DNA of 64,000 nt from Shimia sp. SK013 (lineage in GTDB: Bacteria > Pseudomonadota > Alphaproteobacteria > Rhodobacterales > Rhodobacteraceae). Shown here in pieces: positions 37,124 through 48,133 of the stretch. How positions within the stretch are numbered: position 1 is the first letter of the stretch; each line of letters opens with the position of its first letter. The stretch lies in NCBI RefSeq assembly GCF_001292625.1, contig NZ_LAJH01000009.1, positions 310,001 through 374,000 of the forward strand. The letters run 5' to 3'. The position numbers and the translations under genes are program-made. The notes beneath the pieces were generated by a model that had not been told where the DNA came from, ran no database searches, and saw only the letters and a list, made by a program, of their open reading frames with translations.

Positions 37124-37250
37124 CCCGCAATCGCAGCTTGTTCTGAATTTACGAACATCTCGTGACGCCGCGTTCCAAAATCTGCAAAATTTTCACATTG
37201 CCACAGGTGTTTTGTACAGTTCACACAGACATCCCTCAAGGAGCCTTTCC

Positions 37251-37859
37251 ATGATCCGTTTGCATCACCTTAACAAGTCTCGGTCTCTGCGCATTATGTG
37301 GCTGCTCGAAGAGATAGGCGTCGACTACGATCTTTTGGCCTACCACCGCAACAAACAGACGCGGCTGGCCCCGCCAGAGCTGCGCGAGGTGCACCCTCTG
37401 GGCAAGTCACCCGTCATTGAAATGGACGGGCGTGTGATTGCGGAATCCGCCGCCATAGTGGAGATGGTCTGCGCCAAACACGCGCCTCAAATGATCCCGG
37501 AACAAGGCACGATGTCTTATGTCGATCATTTGGAGCTCATGCATTTCGCGGAAGGGTCCGCCATGCTGCCGCCGCTTTTGGGGCTGTATACCTCAATTCT
37601 AGGAGACGCCGCCGCGCCCTTGCAGCCGCGTATCACCTCCGAGATGCACAATCACTTTTCTTATATGGACAGCCAACTGCGCCCCTCCGGACACTTTGTG
37701 TTAGACGATCTTTCGGCGGTGGATGTGATGATGATCTTTCCGGCAGAAATCGCGGTGCGTGGCGAGGGCGCAAAACAGTACCCAGCGCTGGCAAGCTTCG
37801 TGGAAGCGATACACGCCCGGCCTGCTTATCAGCGGGCGCAGGCCCACGACAACGGCTAG
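37251..37859 (+). CDS. Glutathione S-transferase family protein
   Basis: The 202-residue protein has the N-terminal thioredoxin-like GST domain (LHHLNKSRSLRIMWLLEEIG, then GKSPVIEMDGRVIAESAAIVE, the glutathione gamma-Glu site) and a helical C-terminal domain. The start at 37251 has AAGGAG nine bases upstream; the longer frame runs into the rpsB leader. Its substrate is unknown. Its 3' end overlaps the convergent olsA stop by four bases, with no terminator between. Confidence 0.9.
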   Translation: MIRLHHLNKSRSLRIMWLLEEIGVDYDLLAYHRNKQTRLAPPELREVHPLGKSPVIEMDGRVIAESAAIVEMVCAKHAPQMIPEQGTMSYVDHLELMHFAEGSAMLPPLLGLYTSILGDAAAPLQPRITSEMHNHFSYMDSQLRPSGHFVLDDLSAVDVMMIFPAEIAVRGEGAKQYPALASFVEAIHARPAYQRAQAHDNG

Positions 37860-38680
37860 GCTTTTGACACCAAAGCGCCGCGGACCTTTTGCTCCGCGGC
37901 CTCTGCCAATGCCTTGCGGCTGTCAAAATCGGCGACCCTCAGTTCTTCGTGATAGACCACGACGACATGACCTTGCCGGCGAGCTCCCAAAGTCACCAAA
38001 AGATGTGGTCCAAAACCCATGTCTCCCCACCATCCGTAAAACCGCGCATCTTCGCCTTTCGGAGCGATGTAGCGCACGGTCACTGGTTGAATGTGCATCT
38101 CATCATGCAATCGCGCGTCGAAAAAGGCTGCGAAAAGCGTTGATTTGAATGGCAAAACACGTTGCCCATCGGTGCTGGTGCCTTCAGGGAAAAACAGCAA
38201 TTTGTGTCCCGCCAGGAGCCGGTCTTCAAAAACCCGTTTTTGCGCGGCGGCCTCGCGGCGGTCCCTGTTGATAAACACTGTCCCGGTGGCCCGCGCCAAC
38301 CAGCCGATACCCGGCCATTTGGCCACCTCTGCTTTGGAAACAAAATAAACGTTTTTGCGGGCATTCAGCGTGAAGATATCCAGCCACGAGCTGTGATTTG
38401 CCACAACAGCCCCGCGGAGGGTCATTGGCGTTCCCTTTGAAGAAAATCCGATCCCAAGAATGCGGAAAGCCGCGCGGCAGACAAACCGTGTGATATACGG
38501 CGTCCAGGGTCGACGCAGACCATACATCGGCGCCTCAAACATGCGCACCAAAAGCAACAGCATCAAGCAGCCAAAAACCAATATTCCCAAAGGTACACCG
38601 CGCAGGATAACGCGAATCCAGCCTCCTAGGTTCAGGGGTTTGTGCGGCAAATACCCCTCTGGGCCCTCCCAGGTACTCAC
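37856..38680 (-). CDS. olsA: OlsA, lyso-ornithine lipid O-acyltransferase
   Basis: The 274-residue membrane-bound acyltransferase has one hydrophobic helix (about 25-48) and the PlsC motifs NHSSWLD (catalytic His-Asp), FINRDRR and FFPEGTST. Alone it could be a 1-acylglycerol-3-phosphate acyltransferase, but it follows olsB with a four-base overlap, the arrangement of the olsBA operon that makes ornithine lipid in Rhodobacter and rhizobia. It would add the second acyl chain to lyso-ornithine lipid. Confidence 0.87.
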   Translation of the reverse strand: MSTWEGPEGYLPHKPLNLGGWIRVILRGVPLGILVFGCLMLLLLVRMFEAPMYGLRRPWTPYITRFVCRAAFRILGIGFSSKGTPMTLRGAVVANHSSWLDIFTLNARKNVYFVSKAEVAKWPGIGWLARATGTVFINRDRREAAAQKRVFEDRLLAGHKLLFFPEGTSTDGQRVLPFKSTLFAAFFDARLHDEMHIQPVTVRYIAPKGEDARFYGWWGDMGFGPHLLVTLGARRQGHVVVVYHEELRVADFDSRKALAEAAEQKVRGALVSKA

Positions 38681-39456
38681 GCGGGGCGCGCCTTTGTATA
38701 AAGCGCGCGGTTTTTCTCATTCATGCGGGCTGTGTCCAGTATCAGACACACATCTGTGGTGTTGAACGCACGGTCCACAAAGGCCCCCTCGCCCACAAAA
38801 CCGCCCAACCGCAAATATGCTTTGATCAATGCCGGTACTTCCAACATCGCCGCGCGCCGGTCGATCTGATCTTCGGCCACCAAATCCATGCTCTGAAAAT
38901 GCTGCGGCTGTGTACGTGTGCGAATGTCTTTTGGCGCCAGGTGCCGCGTGTGCAACAAAGACAGTGGTTGCGCCAGCGCGTGCACATCTGTGCCATGAAA
39001 ACTCGCGACGCCAAACAAAATCTCGACGTCATGTTCCGCAACATAAGCTGCCAGCGCCGACCACAGATGAAACATCGCGATTCCGCCGCGATAGTCCGGC
39101 AACAAGCATGACCGACCGAGCTCCATCAACTTGCGACCTGACGCCTTTAGCTTGCTAAGGTCGTATTCATCTTCAGAGTAAAACTGCCCCATTTTTAGGG
39201 CCATGTCCTGGCGCAAAAGGCGATAAACGCCCACGACTTTATCCAAAGGATCGCACCCAAGCGCGCGATCAATCAAAATCATGTGGTCATAAAAAGGATC
39301 AAACTTGTCTTGCTCAAGCCGTGCGTCGTGATCGACCATTGCACCGCCGCCACCCAATTCTTCGACGAAGACCCGATAACGCAATCTTTGCGCAGCGTTC
39401 AGATCTTCGTCCGAGCTGGCAAGTCTCACTTCAAAATCAGGGGTATGTGCGGTCAT
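38677..39456 (-). CDS. olsB: OlsB, L-ornithine N-alpha-acyltransferase
   Basis: The 259-residue GNAT-fold protein has the OlsB pattern: LRYRVFVEELGGGG, DHDARLEQDKFDPFYDHMI, ELGRSCLLPDYRGG (acceptor/CoA region) and LFGVASFHGTD. It would transfer a 3-hydroxyacyl chain from ACP to ornithine, the first step of ornithine lipid synthesis. It overlaps olsA. A GCCGCG/CGCGGC hairpin is in its 5' leader (39481-39501). No Pho box is seen before it. Confidence 0.9.
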   Translation of the reverse strand: MTAHTPDFEVRLASSDEDLNAAQRLRYRVFVEELGGGGAMVDHDARLEQDKFDPFYDHMILIDRALGCDPLDKVVGVYRLLRQDMALKMGQFYSEDEYDLSKLKASGRKLMELGRSCLLPDYRGGIAMFHLWSALAAYVAEHDVEILFGVASFHGTDVHALAQPLSLLHTRHLAPKDIRTRTQPQHFQSMDLVAEDQIDRRAAMLEVPALIKAYLRLGGFVGEGAFVDRAFNTTDVCLILDTARMNEKNRALYTKARPA

Positions 39457-39591
39457 GGTACTGCTATTGCGCCTCTTGTTGCCGCGTTTTTTAGGCGCGG
39501 CATTGCCTTAAATCAACCAAGCTGGCAGAAATGGGAAAAATCCCGCCGGCAGTTGACGCCTACCGGCACACGTGAACTAAATCTTAACTTG

Positions 39592-39774
39592 TTAATCCTC
39601 ATTTACCACTAACAGCACCACGCGACTGCCGTTGATGACCACTTTGCCCACCTCGCGGAAATTCACGGTGATTTTTCCACCGATGTTGGACTGCACCTGA
39701 CCTACACCCCAATCGGGTTCGGTCGGATGGGTGACCAGCGCACCGGGTTCAAGAAAGGCATTGAGTTCGTCCAT
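39592..39774 (-). CDS. DUF3553 family small protein
   Basis: The 60-residue product is a beta-rich, SH3-like module (LVTHPTEPDWGVGQVQS, ITVNFREVGKVVI) of the DUF3553 family, also seen as a domain near the C-terminus of some UvrD/CarD-like proteins. The start at 39774 is chosen because the domain begins directly after it. It is divergent from chpT with only 29 bases between the starts, so promoters must overlap the coding regions. Function unknown. Confidence 0.8.
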   Translation of the reverse strand: MDELNAFLEPGALVTHPTEPDWGVGQVQSNIGGKITVNFREVGKVVINGSRVVLLVVNED

Positions 39775-39803
39775 ACTAAGTCCACGCATCAGGAGTGATG
39801 AGC

Positions 39804-40409
39804 ATGACACATAAACCGGATTTGGCCGCATTGGTAGGCTCCCGCATTTGCCACGACCTGATTAGCCCGATTGGAGCCATCGGCAACGGAATGGAACTTA
39901 TCGAACTTGCCGGGTCCGCCAACGGCCCTGAGCTTGGCTTGATCGGCGAAAGTGTTCAGAACGCCAACGCCAAAATCCGGCTTTTCCGAGTTGCTTTTGG
40001 CCGCGCGTCTGCTGATCAACAGGTGGGTGAGCAAGAAATTCATACCATTTTGGACCATGTGGCCATCGGTGCCCGCATGATAGTGGATTGGACGGTTCAA
40101 GGACACGTCGAACGCACGGAGTTGCGGATGGCGTTCCTGGGACTGCTCTGCTTTGAGACCGCCCTGCCCTTCGGCGGCGTGGTCAGCGTGCAATGTGACG
40201 AAGGCAACTGGCGCCTGACCGGTGAAAGCGAAAAGTTGCGGGTGGATAGTGCCCTGTGGTCCGCTGTTCAGACCGGCAACCTGCCGGAGGACCTCGCGCC
40301 TGCCAAAGTGCAGTTTGGCATGTTGCCTCTTGCGGCTCAGCAAACCGGCCGAAAACTCAGCGCCAACTGGACCGAAACCCAGCTGGAACTGACGTTTTGG
40401 GTGGGTTAG
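39804..40409 (+). CDS. chpT: ChpT, histidine phosphotransferase of the CtrA relay
   Basis: The 201-residue protein has a DHp-like helical hairpin with H17 in [13 protein letters not shown] and a degenerate ATPase-like C-terminal domain, the make-up of ChpT. In alphaproteobacteria ChpT passes phosphate from the hybrid kinase CckA to CtrA and CpdR, controlling cell cycle, motility or gene-transfer-agent functions. AGGAG lies eight bases before the ATG at 39804. Its end overlaps the convergent proA stop. Confidence 0.9.
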   Translation: MTHKPDLAALVGSRICHDLISPIGAIGNGMELIELAGSANGPELGLIGESVQNANAKIRLFRVAFGRASADQQVGEQEIHTILDHVAIGARMIVDWTVQGHVERTELRMAFLGLLCFETALPFGGVVSVQCDEGNWRLTGESEKLRVDSALWSAVQTGNLPEDLAPAKVQFGMLPLAAQQTGRKLSANWTETQLELTFWVG

Positions 40410-41671
40410 GCCCGCGTCGTTCCGTTGCCAGTCACCAGATACTTAAAACTGGTTAGTTGCGCCGCGCCGACCGGGCCACGGGCATGCATTTTGCCCGTTG
40501 CGATGCCAATTTCCGCGCCCATGCCGAATTCGCCACCATCGGCAAACTGAGTTGACGCGTTGTGCATCAAGATCGCACTGTCTACGCGTTCAAAAAAGCG
40601 CGCAACCGCCGCTTCGTCCTCGGTCACAATGCAATCGGTGTGATCGGACCCGAACTCGCGGATATGTGCAATCGCACCGTCCAAATCACGCACCACCTTC
40701 GCTGCGATGTGCATATCAAGATACTCTTTGCCCCAATCCTTGTCGGTTGCAGCCACAGTGCCAGCAATACCTTGCAACGGACCATCCGCATGGACCTGAA
40801 CACCCGCGTCAACCAGCATTGAAACAACCTCCGTGCCCAATCCGTCGACAAGGTCTTCGTGAATCAAAAGACATTCCGCTGCGCCACAAATGCCTGTGCG
40901 GCGGGTTTTGGCGTTCAGGACTATTTCCATGGCTTTTTTGGGGTCTGCAGCTTTATCCAAATAGACATGCACAATGCCTTCCAGATGTGCAAACACAGGA
41001 ACGCGGGCTTCACGTTGAACAAGCCCAACCAGTCCCTTGCCGCCACGAGGCACAATCACATCCACATGGTCGGTCATTGTCAGCAGCTCTTTTACAGCCG
41101 CACGATCCCGCGTGGGCACCAACTGAATCGCGGTTAATGGCAAACCAGCAGCACGCAAGCCTTCCAAAAGGCAAGCATGGATAGCACCTGAACTGTGAAA
41201 GCCTTCGGACCCGCCGCGCAAAATCACTGCGTTGCCAGATTTTAAACACAGAGCGCCTGCGTCCGCTGTTACATTGGGTCGGCTTTCATAGATCACGCCG
41301 ACCACACCCAAAGGTGTGCGCACACGACGGATGTTCAAACCAGTGGGTCGCTCCCACTCCTCCAGCACTTCGCCAACCGGATCAGTCTGCGCGGCAACTG
41401 CGCGCAAACCGTCCACAATGCCCTGAATGCGGCTCTCGTCCAGCATCAAACGGTCCATCATCGCGTCCGAAAGGCCCTTGTTGCGTCCAAAATCCAGATC
41501 CTTGGCGTTGGCGGCAATGATGTCGGCGCGCTGTTTCCAGACCGCATCAGCAGCCGCTTCAAGCGCTTTGCGTTTGGCATCTGCCGGGGCGAAGGCCAAT
41601 TCCGCTGCAGCGGCTTTGGCGTTCTGGCCAAGCTCGGTCATCAGGGCGGGGATATCTGCGATGTCGTTCAT
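40406..41671 (-). CDS. proA: ProA, gamma-glutamyl phosphate reductase
   Basis: The 421-residue enzyme of the aldehyde dehydrogenase family reduces glutamyl-5-phosphate with NADPH, the second step of proline synthesis. Motifs include [33 protein letters not shown] and the catalytic cysteine region [15 protein letters not shown]. It follows proB after 81 bases on the minus strand and is the last gene of the obgE-proB-proA unit. Confidence 0.96.
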   Translation of the reverse strand: MNDIADIPALMTELGQNAKAAAAELAFAPADAKRKALEAAADAVWKQRADIIAANAKDLDFGRNKGLSDAMMDRLMLDESRIQGIVDGLRAVAAQTDPVGEVLEEWERPTGLNIRRVRTPLGVVGVIYESRPNVTADAGALCLKSGNAVILRGGSEGFHSSGAIHACLLEGLRAAGLPLTAIQLVPTRDRAAVKELLTMTDHVDVIVPRGGKGLVGLVQREARVPVFAHLEGIVHVYLDKAADPKKAMEIVLNAKTRRTGICGAAECLLIHEDLVDGLGTEVVSMLVDAGVQVHADGPLQGIAGTVAATDKDWGKEYLDMHIAAKVVRDLDGAIAHIREFGSDHTDCIVTEDEAAVARFFERVDSAILMHNASTQFADGGEFGMGAEIGIATGKMHARGPVGAAQLTSFKYLVTGNGTTRA

Positions 41672-41752
41672 CAGATCGGTCCTTTGCGTTTCGCTTTATG
41701 CTTTCAGAATAAATACATCTGTGCCGATGAGGTTCAGAAAAATAGAGGCAGA

Positions 41753-43908
<2,156 letters not shown>

Positions 43909-43957
43909 TTAGGCATTGTGCCTGATAGCGCGCCGCGCGCTCAGGCTCAATCAGGTT

Positions 43958-44497
43958 TCAGCCCATCTTCAGAGAATAGGTCCACGTTGGCACGTTTGCA
44001 TCGCGAGACACCGAAAAGCTTTCCGCGTCTCCAAGATATTCAAAGCCGCAATTCGTCAAAACCCGCGCTGACGCCGGGTTGTCCTGAAACACACTGGCGA
44101 AAATCGTAGTGCTGTCCAGCGGGTTGGCCGCAATCAAAGTGCGTACCGCCTCAGAGGCAAGACCCGTGTTCCAGAAACCGGGACCAATCCAATACCCGAT
44201 CTCCACTTGACCAACGTCCACACGGGTCAATCCGATCACACCCATGACTTCGGCCTGACCGTCCCGCGATCCGTCAATGGCCCAAACGTCTTCCACACGG
44301 TCCTCGGTCTGCGCACGCAAAATGAATGCTTCCGTGGCACCGGGCGGCAGCGGATGTGGAATGGACGTGGTCATACGTGCCACTCCTTCCTGACCCGCAT
44401 ACATATCGATCAACCCTTGATCTGACCGCCGCAACGGACGCAGCACAAAACGCTCCGCCTCCATCACGGGTTGGTTCACGATGGTATCAAGTTTCAT
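43958..44497 (-). CDS. GNAT acetyltransferase, RimJ/RimL type
   Basis: The 179-residue protein has the GNAT fold of the RimJ/RimL branch: VMEAERFVLRPLRRSDQGLI at the start, VEIGYWIGPGFWNTGLASEAVRTL (truncated here to the acetyl-CoA loop region) and NPASARVLTNCGFEYLG at the end. The ATG at 44497 has GGAGGAG upstream. Its target amine is unknown. It lies between the LysE-type and obgE genes on the same strand. Confidence 0.85.
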   Translation of the reverse strand: MKLDTIVNQPVMEAERFVLRPLRRSDQGLIDMYAGQEGVARMTTSIPHPLPPGATEAFILRAQTEDRVEDVWAIDGSRDGQAEVMGVIGLTRVDVGQVEIGYWIGPGFWNTGLASEAVRTLIAANPLDSTTIFASVFQDNPASARVLTNCGFEYLGDAESFSVSRDANVPTWTYSLKMG

Positions 44498-44510
44498 ACC
44501 ATTCTCCTCC

Positions 44511-45104
44511 TCAGAGTAATACAACAAGAACCGACAGGACGGTCAAAGCCGCCAAGGTCCTCATCAAATACCGCTCCGCAGGGCGTCCTGCGACGAGCTG
44601 TGCGATCCGGTCTCCCCCATACGTCCAGATCGGGTGAAATATTGCCTGCGTCGCTAGCAGACAGATGGCTATGGTCGCTGTGGCTTGCAACGTTGGTGTG
44701 TCGGGGCTCACGAAACTGGTAAAACCTGTGACAATCATTGCCCAAGCTTTAGGGTTCAGTGGATGCACCCAAAGACCGGCCAGAAAACCCGGTGGTTTCT
44801 CTGACGCGCCGCTCTGCGGTGACAACCGCAAATTCGCAACTTTCCAAGCCAACCAACAAATATACGCCACACTGGCCCATTTAAGGGCCTCAAACAGCCA
44901 CGGCATCGTTTCGGCCATAGCCATCAGGCCGAAACCGATGGGCCAGATAATCAACTGTTTGCCAAGCGCAACACCGGCCACAAATGGCAGCGCCGCGACG
45001 AACCCAAAACGCGCGCCGGTAGCCAACAGCGCCATGTTCGCAGGCCCAGGTGTGCCCACCTGGCTTGCGGCAAAAACGGCAAATTGTGCAATGGCGACGC
45101 TCAT
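44511..45104 (-). CDS. LysE/RhtB family amino acid exporter
   Basis: The 197-residue inner membrane protein has about six membrane segments and the LysE/RhtB signature GTPGPANMALLATGARFGF near the start, with HPLNPKAWAMIVTGF in the middle. Family members export amino acids such as lysine, threonine or homoserine lactone; specificity cannot be predicted. Its stop is 13 bases before the GNAT start, suggesting co-transcription. Confidence 0.88.
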   Translation of the reverse strand: MSVAIAQFAVFAASQVGTPGPANMALLATGARFGFVAALPFVAGVALGKQLIIWPIGFGLMAMAETMPWLFEALKWASVAYICWLAWKVANLRLSPQSGASEKPPGFLAGLWVHPLNPKAWAMIVTGFTSFVSPDTPTLQATATIAICLLATQAIFHPIWTYGGDRIAQLVAGRPAERYLMRTLAALTVLSVLVVLL

Positions 45105-45132
45105 CGCGAACCTCTCAGCTCAAAAATAAAAA

Positions 45133-45157
45133 GGGGCCGGCTGTGTCAGCCGGCCCC
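45133..45157 (-). terminator. Terminator of rplU-rpmA
   Basis: GGGGCCGGCTG (45133-45143) and CAGCCGGCCCC (45147-45157) form a perfect 11-bp stem with a TGT loop. On the minus strand it is followed by a U-rich run (from the plus-strand A-tract at 45122-45132) and lies 30 bases after rpmA. Confidence 0.88.
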
Positions 45158-45186
45158 CTAATTGTCTCATTAACCTTAAGGTCGGC

Positions 45187-45456
45187 TTACTCTGCGGCCT
45201 CCGCCAGCGGGAGAACCGAAATAAAGGTGCGGCCCTTGAGGCCTTTGTGGAACTTCACGTTGCCGTCGGTGGTTGCAAAGATGGTGTGATCTTTGCCCAT
45301 GCCCACGCCTTCGCCAGGCCACATCTTTGTGCCACGCTGACGCATGATGATGTTGCCAGAGATGACGCTTTCGCCACCGTATTTCTTCACGCCCAAACGG
45401 CGACCTGCGGAGTCGCGACCGTTACGGGAACTACCACCAGCTTTTTTATGTGCCAT
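45187..45456 (-). CDS. rpmA: 50S ribosomal protein L27
   Basis: The 89-residue protein begins [20 protein letters not shown] and contains the L27 core [20 protein letters not shown]. It lies near the peptidyl transferase centre. It follows rplU by 23 bases in the standard L21-L27 order. Confidence 0.97.
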   Translation of the reverse strand: MAHKKAGGSSRNGRDSAGRRLGVKKYGGESVISGNIIMRQRGTKMWPGEGVGMGKDHTIFATTDGNVKFHKGLKGRTFISVLPLAEAAE

Positions 45457-45479
45457 ATCGTTAGTCTCCTATACTTCGC

Positions 45480-46130
45480 TTACTTCGCCAGCTCAGCTGC
45501 TTGTGCAACCCAGCCTTCGCGTTCGATGCGGCCTTTGAACGACAGTTTTTCGTCGAACTCGGCAATATCGGCTTCGCCCCATGCTGCGATCTGAGCAAAA
45601 GTTGTTACGCCAGCGGCGAGCAGCTTTTTCTCAAGTGCCGGGCCAACGCCGGACAGCTTTTTCAGATCGTCCGCGCCCGCAGGTGCTTCGGCTTTCGCTT
45701 CAGCTTTCTTCGGAGCGGCTTTCTTGGCAGCGGCTTTTTTCGGAGCAGCAGCGGCAACAGCCACGGCAGCAACGGAACCGGAACCAATCGCGGCTTTAAC
45801 GTCGGACTTTTCAGAACCTGAGGCCAGAATGTCGGTGATGCGAACCAATGTCAGTTTCTGACGGTGGCCCACGGTACGCTTGGAGCTGTGCTTACGACGA
45901 CGCTTCACGAACTTGATCAGCTTTTCGCCTTTAATCTGGTCGATCACGTCGGCCTGCACGGCAGCGCCGTCAACGAAAGGTGCGCCAACAACGGTTTTGT
46001 CACCGCCAACCATCAGCACGTCGTTGAATTGAATTTTTTCGCCAGCGTCTGCAGCCAGTTTTTCGACACGCAGGATATCACCTGCTTGTACTTTATACTG
46101 TTTGCCGCCGGTCTTGAGGACTGCGAACAT
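45480..46130 (-). CDS. rplU: 50S ribosomal protein L21 with helix-hairpin-helix tail
   Basis: The 216-residue protein is twice the usual L21 length. Residues 1-103 are L21 (MFAVLKTGGKQYKVQAGD, KFVKRRRKHSSKRTVGHRQ). Then comes an Ala/Lys-rich linker (about 125-150), then a helix-hairpin-helix-like domain (LKKLSGVGPALEKKLLAAG and IAAWGEADIAEFDEKL) of the type found after L21 in many Rhodobacteraceae. The tail could bind rRNA or DNA; its role is unknown. Confidence 0.94.
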   Translation of the reverse strand: MFAVLKTGGKQYKVQAGDILRVEKLAADAGEKIQFNDVLMVGGDKTVVGAPFVDGAAVQADVIDQIKGEKLIKFVKRRRKHSSKRTVGHRQKLTLVRITDILASGSEKSDVKAAIGSGSVAAVAVAAAAPKKAAAKKAAPKKAEAKAEAPAGADDLKKLSGVGPALEKKLLAAGVTTFAQIAAWGEADIAEFDEKLSFKGRIEREGWVAQAAELAK

Positions 46131-46280
46131 GTCCTATTTCCTTCGATCTCTCCGCATTCTGTGGCCCCTTTGCCTTTCGGCTCCGGTGTTTTGGCTAAGC
46201 CGCCTCGAACAGCGCGCCCTTTTCGGGCTGTGTGTCAACAAAAACACGGCGCAAAGAACGAACCTCACGCCGAATGCGGG

Positions 46281-46309
46281 CTTATCCGTTGGTTTTCAGG
46301 GTAAGTCAA
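46281..46309 (-). promoter_or_regulatory. Candidate rplU promoter
   Basis: On the minus strand TTGACT (46304-46309) and GATAAG (46281-46286) are exactly 17 bp apart, about 150 bases before the rplU start. It is a good sigma70-type match. Confidence 0.5.
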
Positions 46310-46368
46310 GCCTTAAACGCGGGGGGCCGCCGCCGCCCAACAGGTCGCGCATGTTGCTTGATTAAGCT

Positions 46369-47250
46369 TCAAAGTTCTTGCTGCGGCTGAATCTGCCCCA
46401 TGGCACTTGCCAGAGCTTCAAACCGGTTGGACATGACTTCAAAATGCACGGCATTCATCAATTCGTAAAGTTGCATCATCATCGGGTCCTCCAATGCTTC
46501 GGTATAGGCAGTCAACTCTTCAAGCGAGAATGTCTGATATGTAAAGGCCGCGTTGCGCAACGCGGACTGCTCACGCTCTTGGGCAAACTCTTCCGCACTT
46601 TCCCGAAGCATCGATCTCAAACCGTCTTCATCTGCGCGCAATTCCACAACTCCGGCGTAAGACGCCGCCAGAATAAAGCGCACCTGTATTTCGGCAACCG
46701 CTTGCGATCCAATATCCTGTGGGTCGATGGCAACGTGCATTCGGTTAAAAAGAGCCTCTCTCTGAGCGCCCTCTTCTCCCCAGTTTTTCAGTAACCGGTC
46801 ACCTTCGGCTGTTTTTTCATCGTCATCCGCCAAATGTGACTCATTTTCGACCGTGACCAACCGCTGTCCCAGTTCAGACGCATAAAATGACGCACCATGC
46901 GCGAGAACTTCATCGCTCAACGTGGCTTCCAGAATGTCGGTCGCGCGGGTTTGCATCAGATCCCGGTCGAACACCTTTTTGGACAACAGCGTCCATTCCA
47001 ACCCGAACGCGTCTTCTTCTAACCCCAACATTAAGGGTGCTGTGCTGGCAGAAAGAGCAATGGAATCGATGGCGACATCAAAACCGGTGACCTGAAGAAA
47101 CGCGGTAACCTTGTCACGCTCCGCCGCACGGGTTGATCCGGCGCATAGCAGAACGGTAACAAATGCAACCAAGAATGCGCCCCACAGGATCCGGGACGAC
47201 GGCATTGATTGACGAAACGGGACGGCGCGGGCCTGAACAGAATATGACAT
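46369..47250 (-). CDS. Exported DUF2059 family protein
   Basis: The 293-residue product has an N-terminal region with a hydrophobic helix (about 22-40) ending in a signal-like AGSTRAAERD. The mature part is helical and acidic, and resembles DUF2059 proteins (YTEALEDPMMMQLYELMNA near the C-terminus). The family is periplasmic with no known function. An internal Met at residue 16 could be the start instead, which would give a more compact signal peptide. It is transcribed alone, between rplU and tRNA-Ser. Confidence 0.75.
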   Translation of the reverse strand: MSYSVQARAVPFRQSMPSSRILWGAFLVAFVTVLLCAGSTRAAERDKVTAFLQVTGFDVAIDSIALSASTAPLMLGLEEDAFGLEWTLLSKKVFDRDLMQTRATDILEATLSDEVLAHGASFYASELGQRLVTVENESHLADDDEKTAEGDRLLKNWGEEGAQREALFNRMHVAIDPQDIGSQAVAEIQVRFILAASYAGVVELRADEDGLRSMLRESAEEFAQEREQSALRNAAFTYQTFSLEELTAYTEALEDPMMMQLYELMNAVHFEVMSNRFEALASAMGQIQPQQEL

Positions 47251-47349
47251 TTTCTAAAGCTAGAACATTTACCCGGCAAAACAATGCAAAAGCTGCTTGC
47301 GCCCGATCGCCAAGATGATTAAACGACGCCCTCACCAAGACCCTACCGC

Positions 47350-47439
47350 GGAGAGGTGCCGGAGTGGTCGAACGGGGCGGTCTCGAAAACCGTTGAGCCT
47401 TCACGGGTTCCCAGGGTTCGAATCCCTGTCTCTCCGCCA
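47350..47439 (+). tRNA. tRNA-Ser, anticodon CGA
   Basis: This 90-nt tRNA has the acceptor GGAGAGG with TCTCTCC (one G-U), discriminator G, encoded CCA and the long variable arm of class II tRNAs. The anticodon loop CTCGAAA in stem GCGGT/ACCGT gives CGA (reads UCG). The T loop is TTCGAAT. An integrase remnant starts 133 bases downstream. Confidence 0.96.
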
Positions 47440-47478
47440 CTAACCATCTTATAAAAAACAGCTATTTTAGAATTTACG

Positions 47479-47492
47479 CGTCAAAATTGACG
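47479..47492. repeat. Inverted repeat between tRNA-Ser and the integrase remnant
   Basis: CGTCAA and TTGACG are inverted with a 2-bp spacer, 40 bases past the tRNA. It could be a recombinase or regulator binding site of the former island; this is a guess. Confidence 0.3.
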
Positions 47493-47572
47493 TGAAGTTG
47501 CGCATAACCGACTCTGGGTTAGCGTTACACATCTCTTACACAAAATGACACATGTTGGAGGTGCGTAAAAAA

Positions 47573-47755
47573 ATGGCCGAAAAACACTCGATTCTGGGCG
47601 GTAAAGATCGCGTCTACAAGCGAACCGGCAGCCATGTTTGGCAAAGTTCCGTTTATTTGGGCGGCAAAAACCACCGCGTGAGCAGCACGGTATAAAGTCT
47701 GGCTAGCACTAAGGATTTTGCCGAAGAGTGGGCCTTATCGCCGCGAGGCAAGCAG
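47573..47755 (+). pseudogene. Tyrosine site-specific integrase, N-terminal remnant
   Basis: Frame 47573-47695 encodes 40 residues, starting MAEKHSILGGKDRVYKRTGS and including VWQSSVYLGGKNHRVSS, which look like the arm-type DNA-binding start of tyrosine integrases. After an in-frame TAA at 47693, the same frame continues with SLASTKDFAEEWAL, as expected of these proteins. Similarity then fades; no catalytic domain follows. TTGGAG precedes the ATG. Its place just after tRNA-Ser and its direction away from it fit an island integrase. It is broken and not functional. Confidence 0.72.
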
Positions 47756-48133
47756 CGACACGGGGCGTTGCTGGACGAGCGGAGCTTCGCCTTTTGCCGT
47801 ACATGCGATCTGCGAGTGAGGAAAGCAGCGCGCCAGTGGCCTGAGCTACATTCAATCCTTTCGAATCCGGGTCACTTAATTGCTATCTTCGGCACACAGT
47901 TTTCCTAATCACAGGAGCGGACCACTCCGAATAGGGGAGACTCATCGTTTTTTGTTTCGTCATAATTGGTTAGGCCAAATGCGTGTCTTGCGACCGAAAA
48001 TCCGCGCACGTTGAAGGATCCATTTTGGCATCCGGTACACGGTTTATTCATAAAACAAAGGAATTTTGGCCAGCGATTCGGACTGTGAGCTTTCCAATGC
48101 TTCGGACGAAAATCCCAAAAAGGACCTTTGACT
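47756..48133. other. Non-coding region after the integrase remnant
   Basis: No gene is recognised in these 378 bases. A 9-base piece identical to the tRNA T-arm (TTCGAATCC) lies near 47860, too short to call an attachment-site copy. A minus-strand open frame (47905-48219) overlaps the next gene and is rejected. AAAAAGGA near 48116 is the ribosome site of the next gene. Confidence 0.5.

Noticed and set aside
37251-37859. Longer GST start at 36945
   Set aside because: The longer frame runs through the rpsB start and leader; the ATG at 37251 has AAGGAG and the GST fold begins there.
47853-47866. TTCGAATCC copy as attachment-site repeat of tRNA-Ser
   Set aside because: Only nine bases match, and they are the general T-arm sequence found in many tRNAs.
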